From contig CAIOTF010000009.1 in NCBI GenBank assembly GCA_903861125.1, forward strand, positions 1 through 64,000: DNA of 64,000 nt, read 5' to 3'. Below are positions 37,324 to 46,280 of this stretch, piece by piece (positions within the stretch are counted from its first letter, which is position 1; each line of letters opens with the position of its first letter). Both the position numbers and the translations under genes were made by a program. The stretch comes from an uncultured Ignavibacteriota bacterium (GTDB lineage: Bacteria > Bacteroidota > Ignavibacteria > UBA10030 > UBA8401). Under the pieces are notes generated by a model, which searched no databases, was not told where the DNA came from, and saw nothing but the letters and a program-made list of their open reading frames with translations.

Positions 37324-40119
37324 TTATTGTACAGCATCTTTAACGCATCTGAATCCGACTGTTGCATTACGGTCGAATCCCGGCGAGACCATTAATAATA
37401 TCTGCGGATTATCTGCCGGTTGCGGACCACCGGGTATGTACCACCAGCTTGACGTGGGATTATAGTGACTCCCTCCCCGCAGCATGCCGAAATAAAATGT
37501 TCCATTGTTATATACATCGTTCGTCAATTGCCATACATTACCGATAAGATCCATCACGTGGAACGGACTTTCCCCTGCTGGAAATGCATCGACGGGAGTA
37601 GTATGACCGAGTTTGTGATTGCACTTAAGGGAATCATAATCATTTCCCCACGGATATTTTCTGCCGTCTGATCCCTGGGCGGCATATTGCCATTCCATAT
37701 CGACCGGAAGACGTTTGCCTGCCCATTTGGCGTAAGCCTGCGCATCGTCAAGACTTACATATACGACGGGATGTTTCTCAGAACCCTTAACAGGTTTACC
37801 GTTAACCCAATGCTTCAAATAGTTTACCGGATCTTTCGGAGCATACTTTGTTGCATTAATAAACTGCTGATATTCCTGATTGGTTACCGGATATTGATCC
37901 ATGAAATATTTTTTCAATACTTCTGTGCGCGACGTTGAATCACCGGGATAAGGGATCACTTCATTCGGACTGAGGAAACTGCGCGTCGGTTTGAATGTAA
38001 ACGAACCGGCCGGGATAAGAACCATACCGGCAGGAACAGTCGCTGCCACTTTTGTCTGTACTGAATGCGATATCAGCCGTGGTGTGGCAAGAGGAATATT
38101 CACGACCCGTTCATCCAGCAAATTATTCTCATTAAATAACTGCACAACAAATTTTTCTTCGTGCTTGCCAAGATGCTCAATAATGGAAATGGTCTTTCGT
38201 GCAATAGGGAAGACTGCATTTTTTGTACTGTAGGAAGGTGTTCCTGCCCATACAACAATCTTATTTCCCCCGGAAGCTTCAAAACGGATTGAATCTTGAA
38301 TGACCGAGACCTTCAACGCGTTCGGGAATGACGCAATACAATCAACATTTCCCTCGCGCCGTGTGCCGAGCCATGAACGGCTAAAACCGTCAACCGTTGA
38401 CGCTATATAGCTTTTTCCATCTCTTGATGTTACGTTCAATTCTTCATGGTTCCATAAACTAACATAATGGCGATCTTTTTCCGCCGGCACTTCAAACAAT
38501 GCACTGCTCCAGCCTTCAGGCTTCAAACTCAAAATAGTATAGAGCGTTTTGTTCTCAGTAGGCCACTTGTTCACCCAAATACTGTCCGTCAACGCCGGCA
38601 GCAGCGGATTCCAATCGTGCGAAAGAAACGCCGATGAATTTTCCCGAAGTATCTTTGTCGTCCGACCTAAATATGTAAGTTCCTCTTCGATCCAATCCGG
38701 ACGCCCCGGACGCATAATGTTCAATTCCGTTCCATATCCATTGAAGAATGCTATTGCAGTCTCGCGATGGATTCTTCCTTCTGCCAATTGTGCAACACGG
38801 AAGATCGCAAACTCAGGTTTGATCAATTTGTTAAGATTGACCGGCGGCGGTAAATAAATTGCATCGTGCACTCTTCCGGCAACAAGTGTCGGCATATCTT
38901 TGGGAACAGCCATTCCTTCGCTGTACAACACGATCCCTTTTTTCACCCGATCCGCTGCATCCTGAAATTCCTTATTTGATTCGCCCCATGTATCCAACAC
39001 AACACCGTCACCATCAATTGTGCGGAGCATATCTTCCATCCCTTTTGTATGTCCTTCCGCACGCGTGCTCTGATCCCATGGATTGTACGCTATGAAATAT
39101 TTCGTTCCATTCTTGTGCGCGAACTCGGCTTGACGCCGTAATTCTTTCACTCCGCCGGGAAGATCCCGGTACATGTCCCATTGATTTCGTTCGTCAAGAC
39201 CTAAGCGCGGCCATGTCGGCCAGATCATGAACGTTTCCCAATTTCCAATGAGCGCGTCATACTTCGTAAGAAATTCGTCGAAATGATACTTTCCTTCTTT
39301 CGCATTATAGTACTGATCATCCCAAGCGAACTGCAGCATCATCAGATAACTGCTCCGTACCCAAGCAAGGTCTTTCCGTTCGAACAATGAATTATCAAAT
39401 TTTTCCAGATCATAGATCCAACGGTCTCTGAACATCAGTCTCAATCCGTTTTGCCAATCGCCGTCATGTTCATCAACAAACATATCGTATTGAACGGAAC
39501 CATTCACATCAAGCATTGTAAGAAACCGACGCCCCTCGGCATTGTTCGTATTTGTGCGTCGTGCGATCGCCGTCAACGATTTTGATGAAGTAATTTTTAC
39601 ATCACTGAATCCCAGTTCCCATGCATTATCGGGAAGAATCACACCGACAGCGCCGACTCCCGGACGAAACAGTTTCGATCTGCTGAGTCTGAGATTTGGT
39701 GTGGCCGGTCCGGCCGCCTTAATAAAGACATGTTCATTACCCTCTCCGAGCGGAACGATACCGGATATTTTTTGTTTTTGCGCTGTCGTATTGAGGAATG
39801 TAACTGTTGCCTTCCATCCCCGGTTGAAATTCTTTTCGATCTTCACAGAACCTGCTATCCCTTTGCTTGATGTCCAACGGATGCTGTCCCCTTCAACTAC
39901 TGCATTCACGCTCAGTGATGTGATCACTGTATCATTCAATTCGAATGAAAAAAGCGGAAGGGTATCTTTGCCGGAAATACCGGCACCGCTCCGGGACGTG
40001 TATCCGGTTACCCCGAGTCCTTTTACCGTAGTCAATTCTACCGAAGAAATAAATTGAGCAATGCTCACGGTTGAAACAGTAAAACATAATATGGCTGATA
40101 ATACGATTTTCTTGAACAT
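37324..40119 (-). CDS. Secreted TIM-barrel-like protein fused to a SUMF1-type domain lacking catalytic cysteines
   Basis: About 931 residues. The ATG at 40119, preceded by GAGGA, starts the signal peptide; the frame could extend to 40143. After a beta-domain, residues about 230-600 look like a glycosidase TIM barrel (F-I-A-Y-N-P-W-D, G-V-V-L-D-T-W-G-E-S, V-L-Y-S-E-G-M-A), with candidate acids in those strands. I cannot name the GH family. Residues about 715-930 form a formylglycine-generating-enzyme (SUMF1) domain: G-M-V-L-I-P-A-G-S-F, P-V-T-N-Q-E-Y, R-L-P-V-D-M-E-W-Q-Y-A, G-N-V-W-Q-L-T, R-G-G-S and G-F-R-C. The two cysteines that oxidise sulfatase cysteine in true enzymes should follow R-G-G-S. 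Here that stretch (H-Y-N-P-T-S-S-W-W-Y) has none, so the domain is probably structural or ligand-binding. Confidence 0.7.
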   Translation of the reverse strand: MFKKIVLSAILCFTVSTVSIAQFISSVELTTVKGLGVTGYTSRSGAGISGKDTLPLFSFELNDTVITSLSVNAVVEGDSIRWTSSKGIAGSVKIEKNFNRGWKATVTFLNTTAQKQKISGIVPLGEGNEHVFIKAAGPATPNLRLSRSKLFRPGVGAVGVILPDNAWELGFSDVKITSSKSLTAIARRTNTNNAEGRRFLTMLDVNGSVQYDMFVDEHDGDWQNGLRLMFRDRWIYDLEKFDNSLFERKDLAWVRSSYLMMLQFAWDDQYYNAKEGKYHFDEFLTKYDALIGNWETFMIWPTWPRLGLDERNQWDMYRDLPGGVKELRRQAEFAHKNGTKYFIAYNPWDQSTRAEGHTKGMEDMLRTIDGDGVVLDTWGESNKEFQDAADRVKKGIVLYSEGMAVPKDMPTLVAGRVHDAIYLPPPVNLNKLIKPEFAIFRVAQLAEGRIHRETAIAFFNGYGTELNIMRPGRPDWIEEELTYLGRTTKILRENSSAFLSHDWNPLLPALTDSIWVNKWPTENKTLYTILSLKPEGWSSALFEVPAEKDRHYVSLWNHEELNVTSRDGKSYIASTVDGFSRSWLGTRREGNVDCIASFPNALKVSVIQDSIRFEASGGNKIVVWAGTPSYSTKNAVFPIARKTISIIEHLGKHEEKFVVQLFNENNLLDERVVNIPLATPRLISHSVQTKVAATVPAGMVLIPAGSFTFKPTRSFLSPNEVIPYPGDSTSRTEVLKKYFMDQYPVTNQEYQQFINATKYAPKDPVNYLKHWVNGKPVKGSEKHPVVYVSLDDAQAYAKWAGKRLPVDMEWQYAAQGSDGRKYPWGNDYDSLKCNHKLGHTTPVDAFPAGESPFHVMDLIGNVWQLTNDVYNNGTFYFGMLRGGSHYNPTSSWWYIPGGPQPADNPQILLMVSPGFDRNATVGFRCVKDAVQ

Positions 40120-40143
40120 AGATTCTGTCCTCAATGAATACAT

Positions 40144-42858
40144 TTATTTTTTGTTTGATACGTCCAGCAGCATACGGCTGATCATACCGGCCCAGATATA
40201 CGTTTTATGATATCCCGCCCATTGATCGTCTGGACTGTAAAATTCCCACAGGTTATGATTTTTTTTCAACTCGGCAGACATGTTGGAAGCAACGCGCGAT
40301 ACCAGTTCTTTTGCTTCCGCTCGATAACCATAATCAATCAACGCACGCATAATAAAATAATCCCACTCGACCCACACCGGTCCGTTCCAATATCCCTTCG
40401 GATTATAGTATGGGTCATCGGCTGACAGCGATGGCACACCGTATTTTCTCCAGAATTTTTTAGGATCCGTAAGTTTTTCCATCAGCCTATCCGCTTTCTT
40501 TTTATCGGCGATGCCGGCCCACATTGGTAAAAATCCTATTATTTCCTGTCGTTTTAGATCATTATTGTTTTTGAATGAGAAAGTATGAGTCTTCTTATCG
40601 ACATTATAATAGAATCCTGTCGAATCATCCCACATTGTTTCGTTGATCTTTTTTGAACGTTCTTCTGCTCTTTGCAGCCATTCTTTGCTTTCACTTTTTT
40701 CTCCTAATTCTAAAGCCATTGCCGCCAGCGATTTTTCTTCCTGCACCAACATAGAGTTCAGATCGACCGCTTCATAATTGCTCGGATAACCAACTTCATC
40801 CCACACGGCCACACGCGCATCGCGGACAGATTCCAGAACAGCTTCGCCGCCCCATTCACATAATCCGTCTCCATCGCTATCGCGATTTTTCACATAATAA
40901 TTGTAGAATGCTTTGCTAGATGCATACATTTCTTTAAGGAATGTTTTGTCCTTGCTGATCTTATAAACTTCCCAATTTTGCCAAGCATACCACGGAGCAG
41001 ATGTTGTCAGCTGATTGTTTTCGGGAATTGTTTCGTCAAGAAATCCGCCGGTGCGATAATTGATATACCCGTCTTCCATTTGGCGTTCTCGATACACACG
41101 CTGTGAATTCATTGCACTCACATTGTCCATAAGCGCATACGAAAGCATCGATAGGCTTTCGTGAAAAACCTGTCCACCGTGTCCCCAACCCCACTGAGGT
41201 TCACGCGAAAAAACATAATAATTGAATGAGCTTTTGCCTTCCGGCGGCAGCATCACCTGACGCATCATTGCAAACGATGTCCAGTACAGCAATGCCTGAT
41301 CCGGATCCGTTAATTGAGGGACCGGTATAGCGCTGAATAGTTTTTCATTGGCCTGTACAAATGGAGTCAGTTCCTGAGACATTAATTGCTGCAATTGCAA
41401 TAGCAGCTTCGATTGATCTTCATCCGGTCTTTTAACACCACGGATAATCCTAAAATGTGCGGTTGCGCCCGGGGCAATTTCAAATCGCTTGGATGCAGAA
41501 ATGACACGCGAAAGATCTTTTGCGTCTCCTTTTACCTGACCGGGATATTTAACGTCCGTGAGGAAATCGCTCCCTTCAATGTTATTCACTTCATTTGAAT
41601 GCGTGCTCATATTTCCATTTGCATCAACGGCGGTGACAACATAGCCATAGATTTTGTCCTCGGGAACATTTTTGTCGGTGAAAAAATAACGGTCGGCATT
41701 TTCTTCCTGTAATTCGTAGACGCCCCCTTTACGGTAATCTCTTCTGTACACATTGTACCGCGTACCAGCATCACCTTTCCAATACAACCGTAATTCCGTT
41801 CCACTCCCCCAGATGTCGCGTTTAACTCCCTGTACCGATTTCGGCAATACGACATCCGCGCACTGTGCATCCATCCGCACATTATTCCCTTTTGATGTAT
41901 CAACCGTGCCACTGACAACCGTTTCCTGATTTGTCGCATTGCATTTAAGGATGATCGTAAACTGATCTCCTTGTTTAACAGGACCAAAATTCCCAAGTTC
42001 TATCCCATACAAAGCATATGCATTAATATTGCTTTCCGCACTTCCCCAGCGCGGAGCATTTTCGATAATCATTTTCCTGCGGTCATTATTCATGATCACC
42101 GTCATTGTTACATCGGACCGGTGATTACAGCGTTCCTTGTCTTTGTGGGTTATCCGACCCCACACGGTATAGACAGGGGATTTTTTAAACTCAATGTTCT
42201 GCGGAATTTCAACCGTTCCCCACTTGTAGCTGCGGAAGCTCGACATACGTTCCGGCGTATTCGAATACAGGATGACATTATCAACATTGTCAACGTATGG
42301 AACACCGTGGCTCCGCACCCAATCATCCGGAAATTCTTCATGTGTAAATGTTACAGCATTTTTATCTTTTTGAATTTGCACATTGCTGAACGCCCGGTTG
42401 CTGTTTTGGAAGAACGGAAGAAGATCGATCGATATTTTTTCTGTTTGTTCATTGGTGAGTGTAATATCTTGTATTGCAATGCGGGAACTATACGTAAGAA
42501 AAGTGACGTCAGTTCTTAGTTTTTCAAACGGATAAAAATAGTATTTCACAAGATCAGGATACGACATGGTAATGACAGGTTCTTTCGTCATATCCTTTAA
42601 TGTGTAAACATACTTTGTCCCTTTACGGAATGCTAATGACCAATCACCGGCATTATCCGTCGTAAAATCAGCTCCCCGGGTAGAATCATACATCAAGAAA
42701 TGATACCCCTCATCCAGAGTGAATTCCGATCTTTCCATTGCTGCCGCGTATGTAGTATAGAGAGGTGAATGTTTTGTAGCGTTAAGGTTGGAAAGGAACG
42801 GTTTTTGCTGTGACTGTAACACGGAAAAAATGATTAACAAAGAGACGAAATATTTCAT
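40144..42858 (-). CDS. Secreted GH63-like six-hairpin glycosidase, long paralogue with FN3-like insertion
   Basis: A 904-residue relative of the protein at 33190-35337. The signal peptide ends near Q-S-Q. The N-terminal beta-sandwich contains L-Y-T-T-Y-A-A-A-M-E-R-S, matching [12 protein letters not shown] in the paralogue. A fibronectin-III-like domain (about 350-440, with Y-N-V-Y-R-R and G-Y-V-V-T-A-V-D) is inserted before the barrel. The barrel keeps Q-W-G-W-G-H-G-G-Q-V-F-H-E, D-G-D-G-L-C-E-W-G-G, Y-W-N-G-P-V-W and W-E-F-Y-S-P-D. The two paralogues probably cut related but not identical linkages. It starts 36 bases past the preceding glycosidase gene. Confidence 0.75.
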   Translation of the reverse strand: MKYFVSLLIIFSVLQSQQKPFLSNLNATKHSPLYTTYAAAMERSEFTLDEGYHFLMYDSTRGADFTTDNAGDWSLAFRKGTKYVYTLKDMTKEPVITMSYPDLVKYYFYPFEKLRTDVTFLTYSSRIAIQDITLTNEQTEKISIDLLPFFQNSNRAFSNVQIQKDKNAVTFTHEEFPDDWVRSHGVPYVDNVDNVILYSNTPERMSSFRSYKWGTVEIPQNIEFKKSPVYTVWGRITHKDKERCNHRSDVTMTVIMNNDRRKMIIENAPRWGSAESNINAYALYGIELGNFGPVKQGDQFTIILKCNATNQETVVSGTVDTSKGNNVRMDAQCADVVLPKSVQGVKRDIWGSGTELRLYWKGDAGTRYNVYRRDYRKGGVYELQEENADRYFFTDKNVPEDKIYGYVVTAVDANGNMSTHSNEVNNIEGSDFLTDVKYPGQVKGDAKDLSRVISASKRFEIAPGATAHFRIIRGVKRPDEDQSKLLLQLQQLMSQELTPFVQANEKLFSAIPVPQLTDPDQALLYWTSFAMMRQVMLPPEGKSSFNYYVFSREPQWGWGHGGQVFHESLSMLSYALMDNVSAMNSQRVYRERQMEDGYINYRTGGFLDETIPENNQLTTSAPWYAWQNWEVYKISKDKTFLKEMYASSKAFYNYYVKNRDSDGDGLCEWGGEAVLESVRDARVAVWDEVGYPSNYEAVDLNSMLVQEEKSLAAMALELGEKSESKEWLQRAEERSKKINETMWDDSTGFYYNVDKKTHTFSFKNNNDLKRQEIIGFLPMWAGIADKKKADRLMEKLTDPKKFWRKYGVPSLSADDPYYNPKGYWNGPVWVEWDYFIMRALIDYGYRAEAKELVSRVASNMSAELKKNHNLWEFYSPDDQWAGYHKTYIWAGMISRMLLDVSNKK

Positions 42859-42894
42859 AATGCACCATTCCTTATATTTCTTGTAGTGGTATTC

Positions 42895-45279
42895 TTATTC
42901 GAACCGTACAACATATATATTTTCATTCTTCCCGGTAAATGATACCGTTGAAGAACGCGATTCCGTATTCTGCTCTGCTACGATTTTTCCCGCCGCATTG
43001 CGTACCGATACTTTGATCGGATCATATGACTGTCCTTGCACAAGCACTGAGAGCATTCCCGTTGTCTTGACGGTGATAGTAACGGAAAAATTCAATTGCC
43101 GGTATTTCAAATTACGTATCGTGTATTGCTTTCCTTCTTTAAGAAGCATTGTCGGCAATGCCGGCGAAAGGAAGAATTCGTTTCCACCGGTGCTCTCTTT
43201 TTCCCTAAAGCCGATGATATTCCGAATAATATTCATCGGAAGTGTTGCGCCCCATCCGTAATTTTCTGCGCCTCCGGGTATATTCTTCACGGGCCAATAT
43301 TCGCTCGCTACACCAGGTAGTCGGTACGAAAACTCCGACTCATAAAACAACACAGATCGGGAATCAATTCTCTTGTACACCCTGTCAGCTACCTGGGCAA
43401 CAACGTCTGCGGCCAGTTTCTGTTTCTGTGCAAACCATGCCGCTTCAGCGAAGGTGAATATTGCCGGCGCCCATTCAATTCCTTTCTCAAATTTCTGCAG
43501 CATCGGACGGACTGCTCTCACCTGTTCTTCTGATGCAATTCCGCACGTCAGCGGCGATAACATTGTTACATCGTAGTGATTATCCAGTATGATCGGTTTT
43601 TTTGTCCTCGCATCAACATCGCGGAACCAATTATCCACCAGCATGTTTCGCGTATTCTTTATCCGCTGCTGAGAAAGTTTTTCCCAATACTGTAAGTCTT
43701 CTTTTTTGTTCAATACTCCCGCAAAATATTTCATAACCAACATCGCTTCAGCCATACTTGCTTCAACATCCACAGTGCGGACAAAATTGACAACGGCGGC
43801 TTCATTCTTTTCAGCGATCAGAAACCGGCGGGCACCGTCCTGTCCCGATTCCCAGCTATTATTGCAATGCAGCCAACCCTCATTATCCGTGCGGTAGACT
43901 AACCACCACTCAATATACTCCTGCAGATGCGGATATAATTTCTCAACCCATAACGTGTCGGCAGTAGCGAGATAAATATTTTTGATCATGCGAAACGGAT
44001 ATCCCCACATTGGCGCCGTGCCGCATTCCGAACCGTCGGACGAGATCATGTTCATACTGCCGTCTTCACGGACGCACGGAATATTCGGCGCAAGGGCATC
44101 AGCAAATGTTCCGTAGATCACATCTTTTGCAAGTTCAGGGTTTTGATATGAAAGAGTCATCATATCGAAGCTCGTTTCACCGAGAACAAGCCGCGGCGAA
44201 TGAACCTGCATCGCGTCCCATGGATGTTTAAAAATGCCGATCGGTTGACGCACATTCATACGAAGCGTTTCAAAATCGTACACCCAGCCCCTTTTCCAAT
44301 GCTCTTCCCAATCCCCTTCCAATACAGGACACTGTTTCCAAAAGGAATCATCTTGTTCAAGCTGCTGAATTAGCACTGCACGGGAATCTTTGAGTGCAGT
44401 TTTAATTTCCTTTTTCGCCCACGCTTCATTCTTACTGCGAATTAAACAGACTAGAAAAGATTTCTTCGTATGCGGCTGAAGCACTATTGAATACCGTTGT
44501 ACACTTCGTATCGGTTCTGTTCCTGACACAAAATATTTATCGGTAGACAAACTATCGGCGTCAATAATCCACTGCCGTTGTCTCTGTTCGGAATCTGTAT
44601 ATGTGTGTGACGCACTCCGCTGTGTTGCCCCCAAAACAAAAACATCTCCGCCGGCCCAGATCTTTTGTATTGAGCAATCATCAATAGAATCGTACGAGGC
44701 AGAAATTCCTTCGCCCCCCCACCATTTCGAATTCCCGATTTTATTGGTAAGAAGTGCATACACATCAATATTTTTTGAGACTGAGCCGGAATTTTCAATC
44801 TCTACAACTGCTGCGAGAGTATGCTCCTGAGGAAGAAAATATTTTATACTGAACGAGCACTCCATAAATGAACAATCATAGCTGACTACATTTTTTGTAT
44901 GGTATGCTGAATATAATTCCGTGCCGTTCTTCCCGAAATCCTCTGTAGTGATGAAATTTTTTCCGTCAATGCGAATCGCAAAATTGAGCAGCGACAAATA
45001 ATTAATATGTCCGCCGATTCCGCCGTATGACCCTTTAAAATCTGTGAACCAAAAACCAAATCCCATCGGCGGAAACGAACGGATAACTCCGCTTCTGTTC
45101 ATTACCATGCTATGATACGGATTGTCAATGTAGCCATTGGGCGTGTAGTGAGAACGAGGGAACGATTCAGGAAGGATGACCGCTGAAATATCGGCTGAAT
45201 CGCGGTTACTTTTCCACCCGGCCTGCACCGGAATAAAGTACATCAGGATTGTGAGGCAAACCAGGAAGACATAGTTCAT
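42895..45279 (-). CDS. Secreted six-hairpin glycosidase, GH63-like
   Basis: A 794-residue secreted enzyme (signal peptide ending V-Q-A-G). Residues about 30-300 are beta-rich. The following (alpha/alpha)6 barrel carries W-G-Y-P-F-R-M-I, N-N-S-W-E-S-G-Q-D-G-A-R-R-F, D-N-H-Y-D-V-T-M-L-S-P-L and E-Y-W-P-V...Y-G-W-G-A-T-L. The W-E-S-G-x-D block is a hallmark of the GH63/GH37-type fold and includes a likely catalytic acid. The last 80 residues form a small beta domain but lack a T9SS signature, so it may stay periplasmic. It is the first gene of the glycosidase run, 64 bases after porV. Substrate unknown. Confidence 0.7.
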   Translation of the reverse strand: MNYVFLVCLTILMYFIPVQAGWKSNRDSADISAVILPESFPRSHYTPNGYIDNPYHSMVMNRSGVIRSFPPMGFGFWFTDFKGSYGGIGGHINYLSLLNFAIRIDGKNFITTEDFGKNGTELYSAYHTKNVVSYDCSFMECSFSIKYFLPQEHTLAAVVEIENSGSVSKNIDVYALLTNKIGNSKWWGGEGISASYDSIDDCSIQKIWAGGDVFVLGATQRSASHTYTDSEQRQRQWIIDADSLSTDKYFVSGTEPIRSVQRYSIVLQPHTKKSFLVCLIRSKNEAWAKKEIKTALKDSRAVLIQQLEQDDSFWKQCPVLEGDWEEHWKRGWVYDFETLRMNVRQPIGIFKHPWDAMQVHSPRLVLGETSFDMMTLSYQNPELAKDVIYGTFADALAPNIPCVREDGSMNMISSDGSECGTAPMWGYPFRMIKNIYLATADTLWVEKLYPHLQEYIEWWLVYRTDNEGWLHCNNSWESGQDGARRFLIAEKNEAAVVNFVRTVDVEASMAEAMLVMKYFAGVLNKKEDLQYWEKLSQQRIKNTRNMLVDNWFRDVDARTKKPIILDNHYDVTMLSPLTCGIASEEQVRAVRPMLQKFEKGIEWAPAIFTFAEAAWFAQKQKLAADVVAQVADRVYKRIDSRSVLFYESEFSYRLPGVASEYWPVKNIPGGAENYGWGATLPMNIIRNIIGFREKESTGGNEFFLSPALPTMLLKEGKQYTIRNLKYRQLNFSVTITVKTTGMLSVLVQGQSYDPIKVSVRNAAGKIVAEQNTESRSSTVSFTGKNENIYVVRFE

Positions 45280-45343
45280 TTTTATTTTCGTTTTGTATAT
45301 CCGAGTTGTGCTTCAGCCAAGCAGCACGAAAGGTCAACTAGCA

Positions 45344-46264
45344 TTAAAGATTCAGGCCAAATCCCACGCGATGGGAAGCACCGAGCAGAAGATAATTGCT
45401 GTAGGAGTAATCAACACGTAATTCAGAACCAATAAGAGTTGTTCGGACACCGCCCCCGAACGCAAAATTCGCCACAGCGTGATTGAGACGATATCCGCCC
45501 CGAAGGAAGAGCATATTCTGAAACTGCCACTCCATCCCAAGTTGAGCCTGCGGACGCCCCTCATTCGGTTTAGCGGCGGTAAAACACATGAGCACGGTTT
45601 GATCTTCCATTTCCAAAGCATTAATCCCAAAACCGAAAATAAAACTGGTCGGCAGCGGATATGATTCGTTAACATATTGAATGTTTGAACCGAAATTGAT
45701 GATCTGCATGGCAAACCGGAAACCCCGGAAATCGGAAACATACTGAGCGGCAATATCAAGCGCCGCTGCATCAGCCGAAAAATCTTTGTACAGCGACATA
45801 CGTATTAAACTGCCGGTCACACCAATGCTCACACGGTCTGTCAGGAAACGCGAATACGTAAGACCAAAACGGTAGTTCCCCGCGTAGAATGTCTCCCCGG
45901 TCCCTTCCGGCTGCAGCGGCGTCGTCACTTTCATCTCGTCAGTATATAAACCTGTAACAGAAACGCCTACTGCACCAAGATCGCCCAGATTCATCGAAAC
46001 GGCCGCAAACTCATGATTGATCCCTGCAAACCAGCGATTATGGTTGAAAACAACATCTGTTCCTTTCACCCAAGCCAGCATTGCGGAATTATAATACGTT
46101 GCTTCTGCACCGTTCACCACAGCGATATATGCATCGCCCATTGCGGTTCCCCGCGGACTGACGCCGATCTTCAGAAATTGAGCATCCGTACTGCCGGGAC
46201 GATCATACTGTGCAAGAAGAAGCACCGGAATGAATATCATCACACTATAGATTGTACATTTCAT
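45344..46264 (-). CDS. PorV/PorQ-family outer-membrane barrel protein
   Basis: About 306 residues from the ATG at 46264. A longer frame to 46357 runs inside the upstream gene and is rejected. A signal peptide (ending L-L-A-Q) leads into S-T-D-A-Q-F-L-K-I-G-V-S-P-R-G-T-A-M-G-D-A, the N-terminal pattern of the PorV/PorQ family, then N-P-A-type turn residues (here Y-N-S-A-M-L-A-W) and alternating strands of an outer-membrane barrel. PorV carries T9SS cargo from the translocon to the attachment complex. PorV-like paralogues beside TonB receptors and T9SS-type proteins are frequent in Ignavibacteria-like genomes. It follows the FN3 protein by 16 bases. Confidence 0.8.
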   Translation of the reverse strand: MKCTIYSVMIFIPVLLLAQYDRPGSTDAQFLKIGVSPRGTAMGDAYIAVVNGAEATYYNSAMLAWVKGTDVVFNHNRWFAGINHEFAAVSMNLGDLGAVGVSVTGLYTDEMKVTTPLQPEGTGETFYAGNYRFGLTYSRFLTDRVSIGVTGSLIRMSLYKDFSADAAALDIAAQYVSDFRGFRFAMQIINFGSNIQYVNESYPLPTSFIFGFGINALEMEDQTVLMCFTAAKPNEGRPQAQLGMEWQFQNMLFLRGGYRLNHAVANFAFGGGVRTTLIGSELRVDYSYSNYLLLGASHRVGFGLNL

Positions 46265-46280
46265 ATTCTTCTCACACCGC

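Noticed and set aside
37324-40119. Sulfatase-activating enzyme function
   Set aside because: The SUMF1-type domain lacks the catalytic cysteine pair and the window contains no sulfatase.
41971-42519. Plus-strand frame of 182 residues
   Set aside because: Lies wholly antisense to the GH63-like gene, whose reading frame has clear domain motifs; the plus frame has none.
45310-45330. Hairpin after the PorV-like gene as a terminator
   Set aside because: The stem is short and imperfect and no U-run follows it on the minus strand.
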